From: DSAR01 sp034437315 | GTDB lineage: Bacteria; Chloroflexota; Anaerolineae; B4-G1 | Reading direction: 5' to 3' | Length of the DNA stretch: 6,273 nucleotides | Assembly: GCA_034437315.1 (NCBI GenBank) | Contig: DAOTUC010000210.1 | Span: 1 to 6,273, forward strand | Shown here: in pieces, positions 1-4,763 of the stretch | How the letters are laid out: each line of letters opens with the position of its first letter | Position numbering within the stretch: position 1 is the stretch's first letter | The notes under the pieces: model-generated | Told to the model about the DNA's origin: nothing | The model's database searches: none | The model's input: the letters and a program-made list of their open reading frames with translations, nothing else | Translations under genes and position numbers: made by a program

Positions 1-274
1 GGGGGGAGGGGGAGACTGGGAGAGGGGGTGAGGGGCTCGGCGTCGAGGCGGGGTGGGCGGTCGGTGATGGAGAATTCGATGCAATGGATGTGGAAGTGGT
101 GGTGGGCGTGATCGTGGCTGTTTGCGATAGCAGGGTGGGTGTATAGGGGGACGGGATCGGCGCCAGGCGGGAGTTGATGTAGGGGTAGGTCAATACCCCT
201 CCCACGAGAAACAGCAACAACCCCCCGCCAATCATCGCGCGGGTCGCTAGACTGGTTCCGGTTCGTTCCGTCAA
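1..274 (-). CDS. Membrane-anchored protein with Pro/Ser/Thr-rich linker, N-terminal part (runs off left edge)
   Basis: This reading frame starts with TTG (complement of 272-274) and stays open for 91 codons to the left edge. The start is chosen because a perfect AGGAG (complement of 281-285) lies 6 nt upstream. The first ATG, at codon 14 (complement of 233-235), would cut into the membrane segment. Residues 1-13 form a short cytoplasmic end with two Arg. Residues about 14-33 are a single hydrophobic, Gly/Leu/Val-rich helix ending in YPYI. From residue 39 on the chain is almost only Pro, Ser, Thr and Ala, a typical extracytoplasmic spacer. This architecture suits an anchored surface protein. 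Sortases and other envelope enzymes of Gram-positive and Chloroflexota bacteria can look like this, but no catalytic domain lies in the window, so the function is unknown. It is the last gene of the leftward run, just after the 11-bp repeat block. Confidence 0.72.
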   Translation of the reverse strand, partial: MTERTGTSLATRAMIGGGLLLFLVGGVLTYPYINSRLAPIPSPYTPTLLSQTATITPTTTSTSIASNSPSPTAHPASTPSPSPPLPVSPSP

Positions 275-280
275 TGCACG

Positions 281-285
281 CTCCT
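281..285 (-). promoter_or_regulatory. Ribosome binding site that fixes a TTG start
   Basis: The complement reads AGGAG, 6 nt before the TTG at 272-274. It is the only strong Shine-Dalgarno sequence near the start of the left-edge gene. It favours TTG over the internal ATG 13 codons later, which has no such site at a good distance. Confidence 0.7.
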
Positions 286-289
286 GTCT

Positions 290-322
290 TTTACGTCGTC
301 TTTACGTCGCCTTTACGTCGTC
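290..322. repeat. Tandem repeat, 3 x 11 bp
   Basis: Three consecutive 11-bp units read tttacgtcgtc, tttacgtcgcc, tttacgtcgtc; only one base differs among them. The block fills the gap between the end of the DUF1786 remnant (325) and the Shine-Dalgarno of the left-edge gene (281-285). The remnant's own last codons contain a similar word (complement AACGTCAAA). The 9-mer ctttacgtc recurs inside moeA at 2544-2552, and related acgtaaa words occur in the moaB leader at 3311-3338. Confidence 0.9.
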
Positions 323-324
323 TG

Positions 325-423
325 TCATTTGACGTTGTTTTCCATCGGTTGCCCGGCCTCCCAGAGCAAGGCGTCCTGGTCGCCGGCGCCGACGTCGATG
401 GCGAGAATGCGATTCACGTTCAT
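325..423 (-). pseudogene. N-terminal remnant of a DUF1786 (actin-like ATPase fold) gene
   Basis: An ATG (complement of 421-423) opens a frame of only 32 codons ending in TGA (complement of 325-327). The peptide starts MNVNRILAIDVGAG, continues QDALLW, and ends PMENNVK. From memory this matches the start of DUF1786 proteins, which open with an I-L-A-I-D-(I/V)-G-x-G-T-Q-D phosphate-loop-like motif followed by an E-N-x-x-K stretch and then a conserved LVLPSPT-like segment. Here the chain stops exactly at that Lys, and no other frame nearby continues the family. Full members are several hundred residues long. The DNA after the stop is directly the 11-bp repeat, so I read this as a gene deleted down to its 5' end. 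The ATG lies 4 nt after the stop of the membrane-protein gene, so it may still be translated by coupling. A short functional peptide cannot be excluded. Family recognition is by eye only. Confidence 0.6.
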
Positions 424-427
424 AATT

Positions 428-862
428 TTATCGCTTTCGCTTGCGATCTGTTTTTATCTCTTTTATCTCTTCCTCAATCTCGAACCAAAAACTCGAATAA
501 GCAGTAGCGGCCAAGTAGGAAAAGATCAGGTGAGTGCCGACAATGGCGAGCATCGAGTGGAATTGGGTCAGATCGGTGAACCTTTGGAGAACGAGGCTTT
601 CCAGGGCGCCGGCCGAGATGATGACGACAGAAATGATCCATGAAAATATCCACAGCCAAAATCCGTTAAGAAGGAAGAGGGTTTGCAATAAGTACACCAA
701 CACGACGTTGCACATAAATGTGATGAACAGGGCCTGGGTAAAGGTCAACGTTGTCACGCCCGCAAGCCCCCAAGCGACGATCAATAACGAAATGAGTATG
801 AGCGGGGAAATCAAGACTAAGGGGAATAGGATGATGAGTGCACCAAATAAGAGTGTTTTCAT
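428..862 (-). CDS. Small integral membrane protein of unknown function (144 aa)
   Basis: I do not recognise this protein. It has four likely membrane helices: residues about 4-30, 40-64, 67-90 and 103-125. They are rich in Leu, Ile, Val and Phe. The tail (about 126-144) is highly charged, first Glu-rich (EIEEEIKEIK), then ending DRKRKR, and should be cytoplasmic by the positive-inside rule. The ATG (complement of 860-862) has a GAGGAG upstream at an unusually long spacing of about 12 nt. The ORF ends in TAA. Its DNA is much less GC-rich than its neighbours (hand count at 661-720: 25/60 G+C), which suggests a different origin or a recently acquired gene. The part coding for the tail contains two exact 9-bp copies of ttttatctc (452-469). 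Its function could relate to either flanking gene, but nothing in the sequence says which. Confidence 0.7.
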   Translation of the reverse strand: MKTLLFGALIILFPLVLISPLILISLLIVAWGLAGVTTLTFTQALFITFMCNVVLVYLLQTLFLLNGFWLWIFSWIISVVIISAGALESLVLQRFTDLTQFHSMLAIVGTHLIFSYLAATAYSSFWFEIEEEIKEIKTDRKRKR

Positions 863-891
863 ATTTATAATTTTCTCCTCAATGGCTTGGT

Positions 892-923
892 TTACCAGCT
901 TACCGATTTACCAACCCACCAAT
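892..923. repeat. Degenerate tandem repeat, about 4 x 8 bp
   Basis: The units read ttaccagc, ttaccgat, ttaccaac and ccaccaat. Each keeps an ACC core, and the last is the most diverged. The block occupies the gap between rfbC and the membrane-protein gene and touches the rfbC stop codon (complement of 923-925). It has no visible promoter or terminator shape. It is the same type of element as the other intergenic repeats here, but with its own unit sequence. Confidence 0.7.
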
Positions 924-1477
924 CAATAACTGAAATCGAAATCGGCCTGGTTGAGCGGGGGCAGACGGGCGTCTTTCTCCGAGAGCTGGGGCGTCGCGAT
1001 GGGCCAGTCGATGGCCAACGTCGGGTCGTTCCACAGGATGCCGCGGTCGCACGCCGGCGCGTATTCGGCCGTGACCTGGTAGAGAAAGTCGGCCTCCTCG
1101 CTCAGCACGCAGAAGCCGTGGGCGAAACCGACGGGGATGTAGAGCAAGCGGTGGTTTTCCCCCGAAAGCGTCTCGCTCACCCATTGGCCGTAGGTCGGCG
1201 AGCCGCGGCGCAGATCGACCGCCACGTCGAACACCTCGCCCCGCAGGGCGGTCACGAGCTTGCCCTGGGCGCTGGGATGCGTCTGGTAGTGCAGGCCGCG
1301 CAGCGCGCCGCGAATCGAGTGGGAATAGTTGCTCTGGACGAAGGCCTCCGGGATGCCGTGAGCGGCGAAATCGGACCGCTTGTACGTCTCCTTGAAATAG
1401 CCGCGCTCGTCGGCAAAAGTCCTGGGTTCGATCAGAATCACGTCGGGGATATCGAGTCTGTGGAATTGAAAGGGCAC
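923..1477 (-). CDS. rfbC: dTDP-4-dehydrorhamnose 3,5-epimerase
   Basis: This cytoplasmic enzyme (RfbC/RmlC, EC 5.1.3.13) epimerises C3 and C5 of dTDP-4-keto-6-deoxyglucose, the third step in making dTDP-L-rhamnose for surface polysaccharides. The 184-aa length is normal for this cupin family. Visible signatures are the early D-E-R-G-Y-F-K-E-T-Y segment (about 23-32), the RGLHYQ motif (60-65) with the catalytic His63, the GEVFDVAVDLR strand (80-90), IPVGFAHGF (114-122), and FLYQVT with the likely acid Tyr133. The frame starts with GTG (complement of 1475-1477); an AAGGA about 11 nt upstream supports it, and the N-terminal MPFQFHRLDIPDV aligns with the family start. It follows moeA by 37 nt on the same strand and is probably co-transcribed. 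No rfbA, rfbB or rfbD is nearby, so it is an orphan outside a rhamnose cluster. Related NDP-hexose 3- or 5-epimerases of other deoxysugar pathways look alike. Confidence 0.93.
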   Translation of the reverse strand: MPFQFHRLDIPDVILIEPRTFADERGYFKETYKRSDFAAHGIPEAFVQSNYSHSIRGALRGLHYQTHPSAQGKLVTALRGEVFDVAVDLRRGSPTYGQWVSETLSGENHRLLYIPVGFAHGFCVLSEEADFLYQVTAEYAPACDRGILWNDPTLAIDWPIATPQLSEKDARLPPLNQADFDFSY

Positions 1478-1514
1478 GGTGATGATTTTCCTTTCTACTG
1501 GGCGTCGCGAGACG

Positions 1515-2765
1515 CTATCCTGACCGCGGGAGCAGCAGCACGTCGATCTCGGATTGCTTGGGCAGGTGATCGGCGTCCTCCGGGATGACCGCTAACCCGT
1601 CGGCGGCGACCATCGACTTGAGGATGCCGGAACCCTGGTCGCCGGTCAGGGCGGCCTCGTAACCGGCCTCGATCCTCTGCAAGGTCACCCGCAGGTAGTG
1701 GCGGCGACCGTCTTTCCGGGCGATGGGCTCGGTCAGGCGCGCGCGCACCGTCGGGAGCATCCAGGCCGACGCCGTCTGCGCGCCCTGCATCTTCAGGATG
1801 GCCGGCCGGGCGAACAGCTCCGTGCTGATCATCGCCGCCACCGGGTTGCCGGGCAAGCCGATCAACGGGACGCCGTCCACCACGCCGAAGGCCAGCGGGC
1901 GGCCCGGTTTCATATTGAGCGACCAGAAGTGCATCTCTCCCTCGGCGGCCAACACCTGCTTGACCAGGTCGAAATCGCCCACCGAGACCCCGCCGGAGGT
2001 GATGATTAAGTCGGCCCGTTGGGCCAGCGCCTCCCGGACGCCCTCGCGGACCAGGCTCTCGTGGTCGTGGGCGATGTCCAATACCAGCGGGACGCCGCTG
2101 TAGGTCTGCACCTGCGCGGCGACGGCGTAGGAGTTGGCGTCGCGGATCTGGCCGGGGCCTAGATCCTCACCGGGCGGGACGATCTCGTCGCCGGTGGCCA
2201 ATATCGCCACTCGCGGCTTGCGCCCCACCTCCACCGACGTGCGGCCGACGGCGGCCAACATCCCGATGGCCTGGGGACGCAGCACGCGGCCCGGTTGCAG
2301 GACGACCTCCCCGGCGCGCACGTCCTCGCCGGCTTGCCGGACGTTCTTGCCCGGCGTGTACGCCTCCAGGATCTCGACTTGAAGCCCGGTTGCCCGCGTG
2401 TCCTCGAAACGCACGACGGTGTCGGTCCCCTTGGGAACCGGCGCGCCGGTCATAATGCGCACCGCCTGGCCCGGTCCCACCGTCACGTCCGAGACGTGAC
2501 CGGCGGCCGCCTCGCCCACGACCCGCAACTCGGTTGAGCCATCCTTTACGTCTTTCACGTCCCCCCCGCGCACGGCGTAACCGTCCATCGCGGCGTTGGT
2601 CAGCGGCGGGATGTCCCGGTCGGCGACGATTTTCTCCAGCAGGACGCGCCCTTCTGCCTCCAGCAGTCCCACCCGCTCCGGCTCGAGGAGCGAGACGGTC
2701 GCCAGGATGCGTTCCAGGGCCTCTTCGACGCTCAATACCGGGCGTTCAGGATGTGTGTCAGGCAT
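1515..2765 (-). CDS. moeA: Molybdopterin molybdenumtransferase MoeA
   Basis: MoeA (EC 2.10.1.1) inserts molybdate, or tungstate in some organisms, into adenylylated molybdopterin to finish the Mo/W cofactor in the cytoplasm. The 416 residues match the family length. Motifs in order are P-L-T-N-A-A-M-D-G-Y-A-V-R (54-66), VRIMTGAPVP (102-111), ATGDEIV (190-196), GQIRDANSY (205-213), TSGGVSVGDFD (256-266), MKPGRP (285-290), GLPGNPVA (303-310), and a C-terminal domain IV with GSGIL (378-382). The ATG (complement of 2763-2765) lies inside the end of moaB/mogA with an 8-nt overlap (ATGCCTGA), so translation is likely coupled. It also has its own AAGGA 7 nt upstream. Residues 69-76 (DVKDVKDG) are encoded by a 9-bp doublet resembling the intergenic repeats; this loop follows the AAMDGYAVR motif and usually varies in family members, so function should be intact. 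Confidence 0.96.
   Translation of the reverse strand: MPDTHPERPVLSVEEALERILATVSLLEPERVGLLEAEGRVLLEKIVADRDIPPLTNAAMDGYAVRGGDVKDVKDGSTELRVVGEAAAGHVSDVTVGPGQAVRIMTGAPVPKGTDTVVRFEDTRATGLQVEILEAYTPGKNVRQAGEDVRAGEVVLQPGRVLRPQAIGMLAAVGRTSVEVGRKPRVAILATGDEIVPPGEDLGPGQIRDANSYAVAAQVQTYSGVPLVLDIAHDHESLVREGVREALAQRADLIITSGGVSVGDFDLVKQVLAAEGEMHFWSLNMKPGRPLAFGVVDGVPLIGLPGNPVAAMISTELFARPAILKMQGAQTASAWMLPTVRARLTEPIARKDGRRHYLRVTLQRIEAGYEAALTGDQGSGILKSMVAADGLAVIPEDADHLPKQSEIDVLLLPRSG
2544..2561. repeat. 9-bp doublet inside moeA related to the intergenic ACGTAAA repeats
   Basis: Two adjacent 9-mers read ctttacgtc and tttcacgtc. The first is identical to a word in the 290-322 repeat block. In frame they encode DVKDVK of MoeA (residues 69-74), in a loop between conserved motifs. 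It may be an insertion of the same repeat type tolerated in the gene, or chance in a lysine/aspartate-rich loop. Confidence 0.45.
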
Positions 2766-3294
2766 GGCGTAATCCTTTCCTCTCGTGGTCGTGTTCGTGG
2801 CTGTGATCGTGGGACGTATCGACCCCGCGCAGCATCCGGATGGCGTGGGGCAGGATGGGCGTCAGCGTCTCCATTCCCTCGCGTACCGCCCTGGGGCTGC
2901 CGGGCAGGTTGACGATCAGCGTCTGCCCGCGAATGCCGGCGACGCCTCGCGAGATGACGGCCAACGGCGTCTTGCGGTAACCCTCGAAACGCAGGGCCTC
3001 GGCGATACCGGGCATCTCCCGCTCGACGACGGACAGGGTCGCTTCGGGCGTGACGTCGCGCGGGGCGGGGCCGGTGCCGCCGGAGGTGATGACCAGGTCG
3101 ACCTGCGCCTCGTCGGCCCATCCGATCAGCGCGCGCTTGATGTCGGCCCGTTCGTCGGGCACGATGGCCTGCTCGACGACTTCGGCGCCCATCTGCTGCA
3201 GGCGTTTGACGAGGATCGGCCCGCTGGCGTCCTCTCGCTCGCCAGCGAAACCCTTGTCGCTGACGATTAACATAGCCGCTCGAATTTTCTCCAT
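2758..3294 (-). CDS. mog: Molybdopterin adenylyltransferase, MogA/MoaB family, with His-rich tail
   Basis: The enzyme activates molybdopterin by adenylylation (MPT-AMP), the substrate of MoeA. The 178-aa product has the full family signature: VSDKGFAGEREDASG (11-25), DLVITSGGTGPAPRDVTPEAT (66-86, MPT-binding loop), ISRGVAG (114-120) and VNLPGSP (128-134). The start ATG (complement of 3292-3294) has AGGAG 5 nt upstream and gives the normal N-terminus. The same frame is open for 53 more codons, but these translate the 15-bp repeats and the promoter and are not coding. The last 17 residues contain HDHSHEHDHE (162-171), a likely metal-binding tail absent from the core fold. It is first in the moaB-moeA-rfbC run, overlaps moeA by 8 nt, and has a TATAAT promoter about 50 nt upstream. 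MogA and MoaB cannot be told apart safely here; moaB would be an equally good symbol. Confidence 0.93.
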   Translation of the reverse strand: MEKIRAAMLIVSDKGFAGEREDASGPILVKRLQQMGAEVVEQAIVPDERADIKRALIGWADEAQVDLVITSGGTGPAPRDVTPEATLSVVEREMPGIAEALRFEGYRKTPLAVISRGVAGIRGQTLIVNLPGSPRAVREGMETLTPILPHAIRMLRGVDTSHDHSHEHDHERKGLRHA

Positions 3295-3299
3295 AACGA

Positions 3300-3304
3300 C
3301 TCCT
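3300..3304 (-). promoter_or_regulatory. Ribosome binding site that fixes the mog/moaB start
   Basis: The complement reads AGGAG, 5 nt before the ATG at 3292-3294. It selects the internal ATG over the 53-codon-longer frame, whose extra part is translated repeat and promoter DNA. Confidence 0.85.
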
Positions 3305-3310
3305 GATGAT

Positions 3311-3338
3311 GTAAAACGTAAGGCGTAAAACGTGAGGG
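3311..3338. repeat. Tandem repeat, 2 x 14 bp, in the mog/moaB leader
   Basis: The units gtaaaacgtaaggc and gtaaaacgtgaggg differ at two of 14 positions. They lie between the predicted transcription start (about 3334) and the Shine-Dalgarno of mog/moaB, so most of the block is transcribed in the short leader. The acgtaa core is shared with the 290-322 block. Confidence 0.8.
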
Positions 3339-3340
3339 GG

Positions 3341-3369
3341 ATTATACCCGCTCTTGGACTAAATCGCAA
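3341..3369 (-). promoter_or_regulatory. Sigma-70-type promoter for mog/moaB-moeA-rfbC
   Basis: On the minus strand a perfect TATAAT -10 box (complement of 3341-3346) is preceded, at exactly 17 nt, by TTGCGA (complement of 3364-3369), which matches the -35 consensus at 4 of 6 positions. Transcription would start near 3334, giving a leader of about 40 nt to the ATG at 3294. No separate promoter was seen for moeA or rfbC, which supports one leftward transcript. Confidence 0.7.
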
Positions 3370-3384
3370 TTTATCTAACCTGCA

Positions 3385-3429
3385 CACTTGCAAACTTGCC
3401 ACTTGCACACTTGTCACTTGCAAACTTGC
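3385..3429. repeat. Tandem repeat, 3 x 15 bp, between the divergent promoters
   Basis: The units read cacttgcaaacttgc, cacttgcacacttgt, cacttgcaaacttgc. The outer two are identical and the middle one differs at two bases. A partial copy (acctgca, 3378-3384) precedes them. Each unit is built from two similar halves with an ACTTG core. The block lies between the two -35 boxes (3369 and 3435). It may be an operator array or a neutral minisatellite; the sequence cannot decide. Confidence 0.9.
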
Positions 3430-3434
3430 CCGGC

Positions 3435-3463
3435 TTGACACCTTTATCGCCATAAGCTATCAT
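3435..3463 (+). promoter_or_regulatory. Strong sigma-70-type promoter for xseA, probably making a leaderless mRNA
   Basis: A perfect TTGACA (3435-3440) is followed after 17 nt by TATCAT (3458-3463), one base off the -10 consensus. Transcription would begin at about 3469-3471. The xseA ATG is at 3474, so the 5' leader would be only a few nucleotides. No Shine-Dalgarno sequence precedes that ATG, which agrees with leaderless translation. Confidence 0.75.
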
Positions 3464-3473
3464 ACACCTTGAT

Positions 3474-4736
3474 ATGATCGAACAACTTTCTCTCTTCAAT
3501 TCTTCCGCCGCCTCGACGTCGTCATTCTCGGAACCGTACACCGTCAGCCAATTGACGGGGCACATTCGCCGCCTGTTCGAGGACGACCCCCAGCTGGTCA
3601 GCTTGTGGGTTGAGGGGGAGGTCTCCAACTTCACCCGCGCCTCCTCTGGACACTGCTATTTCACGCTCAAGGACGCCGACGCGCAGATCCGGGGCGTGAT
3701 GTGGCGCACCGTCGCCCAGCGACAGCGACCGCTGCCCAGGGATGGCGATCTGGTGCTGGCCCACGGATCGGTGGGCGTCTACGAACCGCGCGGCCTGTAC
3801 CAGCTCTACGTGGACCAGATCCGGCCGGCCGGCGTGGGCGATCTCTACCGGCAGTTCGAGTTGCTCAAGGCGCGGTTGGAGGCGGAGGGATTGTTCGCCC
3901 CAGAGCGCAAGCGACCGCTGCCGCCTTTCCCGCGCCGCATCGGCGTGGTCACGTCGCCGGCGGCCGCGGCGCTGCGCGACATCGTCAACGTGCTGAAGCG
4001 GCGCTATCCCCTGGCGGAGGTGTTGCTCTCGCCGACCCAGGTGCAGGGGGACGCCGCCCCGCCGCAGATCGTGGCCGCGCTGGAAGCGCTCAACGCCCGC
4101 GAGGGCGCCGACGGCGTCGACGTCATCATCGTGGCCCGGGGCGGGGGCAGCCTGGAGGATCTGTGGCCCTTCAACGACGAGGCCGTGGCCCGCGCCATCG
4201 CCGCCTCGCGCGCGCCCGTCATCTGCGGGGTGGGGCACGAGACCGACTTCAGCCTGGCCGATTTCGCCGCCGACCGGCGAGCGCCGACTCCCTCGGCGGC
4301 CGCCGAGCTGGCGACGCCCGATCGGGCGGTGTTGCGGGCGCAGGCGGCGGGGTTGAGCGAGACGTTGGTCGCGGCAGTGACCGGGGATCTTGAGGCCCGC
4401 CGTCGGCGTTTGGCGGAGCGTGAGCGGGCGTTGAAGCGGGTTTCGCCCGGCGCGCAGATCGTCCAGGCCCGCCAGCGAGTGGACGATCTACTCGGCCGAG
4501 CGACGTCGGCGGTGCGCCATCGCCTGGCCCTGCATCGGGAACAAGTGCGCGGATTGGAGCGCCAACTGGCGGGCGTCAGCCCCCTCCAGACGTTGGAACG
4601 GGGCTACGCCATCGTGCGCCGCCGGGAGAACGGCGAGATCATTCATTCAGTAGAACAGGTAAAATCGGGACAGATGCTCGACGTCCAGGTCGCCGACGGT
4701 GCCTTCGACGTCGAGGTAGGGCTGGTAGACCGCTAG
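3474..4736 (+). CDS. xseA: Exodeoxyribonuclease VII large subunit
   Basis: XseA is the catalytic subunit of exonuclease VII, which cuts single-stranded DNA from both ends into oligonucleotides in repair and recombination. The 420-aa length is typical. An N-terminal OB-fold (about 21-120) includes VEGEVSNFTRASSGHCYFTLKD-like residues. The nuclease domain shows VVTSP (158-162), VARGGGSLEDLW (220-231) and GVGHETDFSLADF (252-264), followed by a charged helical, coiled-coil-like region (about 285-370) and the closing LERGYAIVRR segment. The ATG at 3474 is the first possible start after an in-frame TAA at 3453-3455. It has no Shine-Dalgarno but sits just downstream of a strong promoter. Residues 4-8 are QLSLF, identical to the consensus beta-clamp-binding pentapeptide. 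The small subunit gene xseB is not next to it; the next gene, 27 nt on, is an AOR-family gene. Confidence 0.97.
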   Translation: MIEQLSLFNSSAASTSSFSEPYTVSQLTGHIRRLFEDDPQLVSLWVEGEVSNFTRASSGHCYFTLKDADAQIRGVMWRTVAQRQRPLPRDGDLVLAHGSVGVYEPRGLYQLYVDQIRPAGVGDLYRQFELLKARLEAEGLFAPERKRPLPPFPRRIGVVTSPAAAALRDIVNVLKRRYPLAEVLLSPTQVQGDAAPPQIVAALEALNAREGADGVDVIIVARGGGSLEDLWPFNDEAVARAIAASRAPVICGVGHETDFSLADFAADRRAPTPSAAAELATPDRAVLRAQAAGLSETLVAAVTGDLEARRRRLAERERALKRVSPGAQIVQARQRVDDLLGRATSAVRHRLALHREQVRGLERQLAGVSPLQTLERGYAIVRRRENGEIIHSVEQVKSGQMLDVQVADGAFDVEVGLVDR

Positions 4737-4755
4737 ATTGGTAGACCGGCTGAGG
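4724..4755. repeat. Imperfect tandem repeat, 2 x 16 bp, across the xseA stop
   Basis: The word ggtagaccg occurs at 4724-4732 and again at 4740-4748, 16 nt apart; the second halves of the units have diverged. The xseA stop codon TAG (4734-4736) lies in the first unit, and the Shine-Dalgarno of the following gene begins in the second. It is another gene-end repeat with its own unit sequence. Confidence 0.65.
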
Positions 4756-4763
4756 AGGATGGG

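Noticed and set aside
290..322. CRISPR-like array
   Set aside because: The repeats are 8-16 bp, directly adjacent with no spacers, and no cas gene is near. They are short tandem repeats, here and at the other blocks.
430..456. Possible plus-strand intrinsic terminator: atcgc/gcgat 5-bp stem followed by a T run
   Set aside because: There is no plus-strand gene upstream for it to end. The stem is only 5 bp and lies inside the minus-strand membrane-protein gene, where the T run encodes Lys codons.
1502..1515. Small GC-rich hairpin (gcgtc/gacgc around a 4-nt loop) just after the moeA stop
   Set aside because: The 5-bp stem has no following U run on the minus-strand transcript, so it is not an intrinsic terminator. 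It could be a chance palindrome in GC-rich DNA.
887..1588. Long plus-strand ORF opposite rfbC
   Set aside because: It is an antisense shadow of rfbC in high-GC DNA. Its translation is Arg/Gly/Ala-rich with no domain, and rfbC on the other strand is a clear family member.
3295..3340. Molybdenum-cofactor riboswitch in the mog/moaB leader
   Set aside because: The predicted leader is only about 40 nt and consists of two 14-bp repeats plus the ribosome binding site. The known Moco riboswitch is far longer and multi-stemmed.
3295..3453. In-frame N-terminal extension of mog/moaB by 53 codons
   Set aside because: The extra residues are the translated 15-bp repeats (QV(A/T)S(L/V) pattern), the TATAAT promoter and the leader. 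The internal ATG has AGGAG at 5 nt and gives the normal family N-terminus.
3522..4393. Long ORFs on both strands overlapping xseA (minus 3522-4238, plus 3701-4393)
   Set aside because: Both are frame shadows. The xseA frame carries all catalytic motifs, and these alternatives are low-complexity Arg/Gly/Ala-rich chains.
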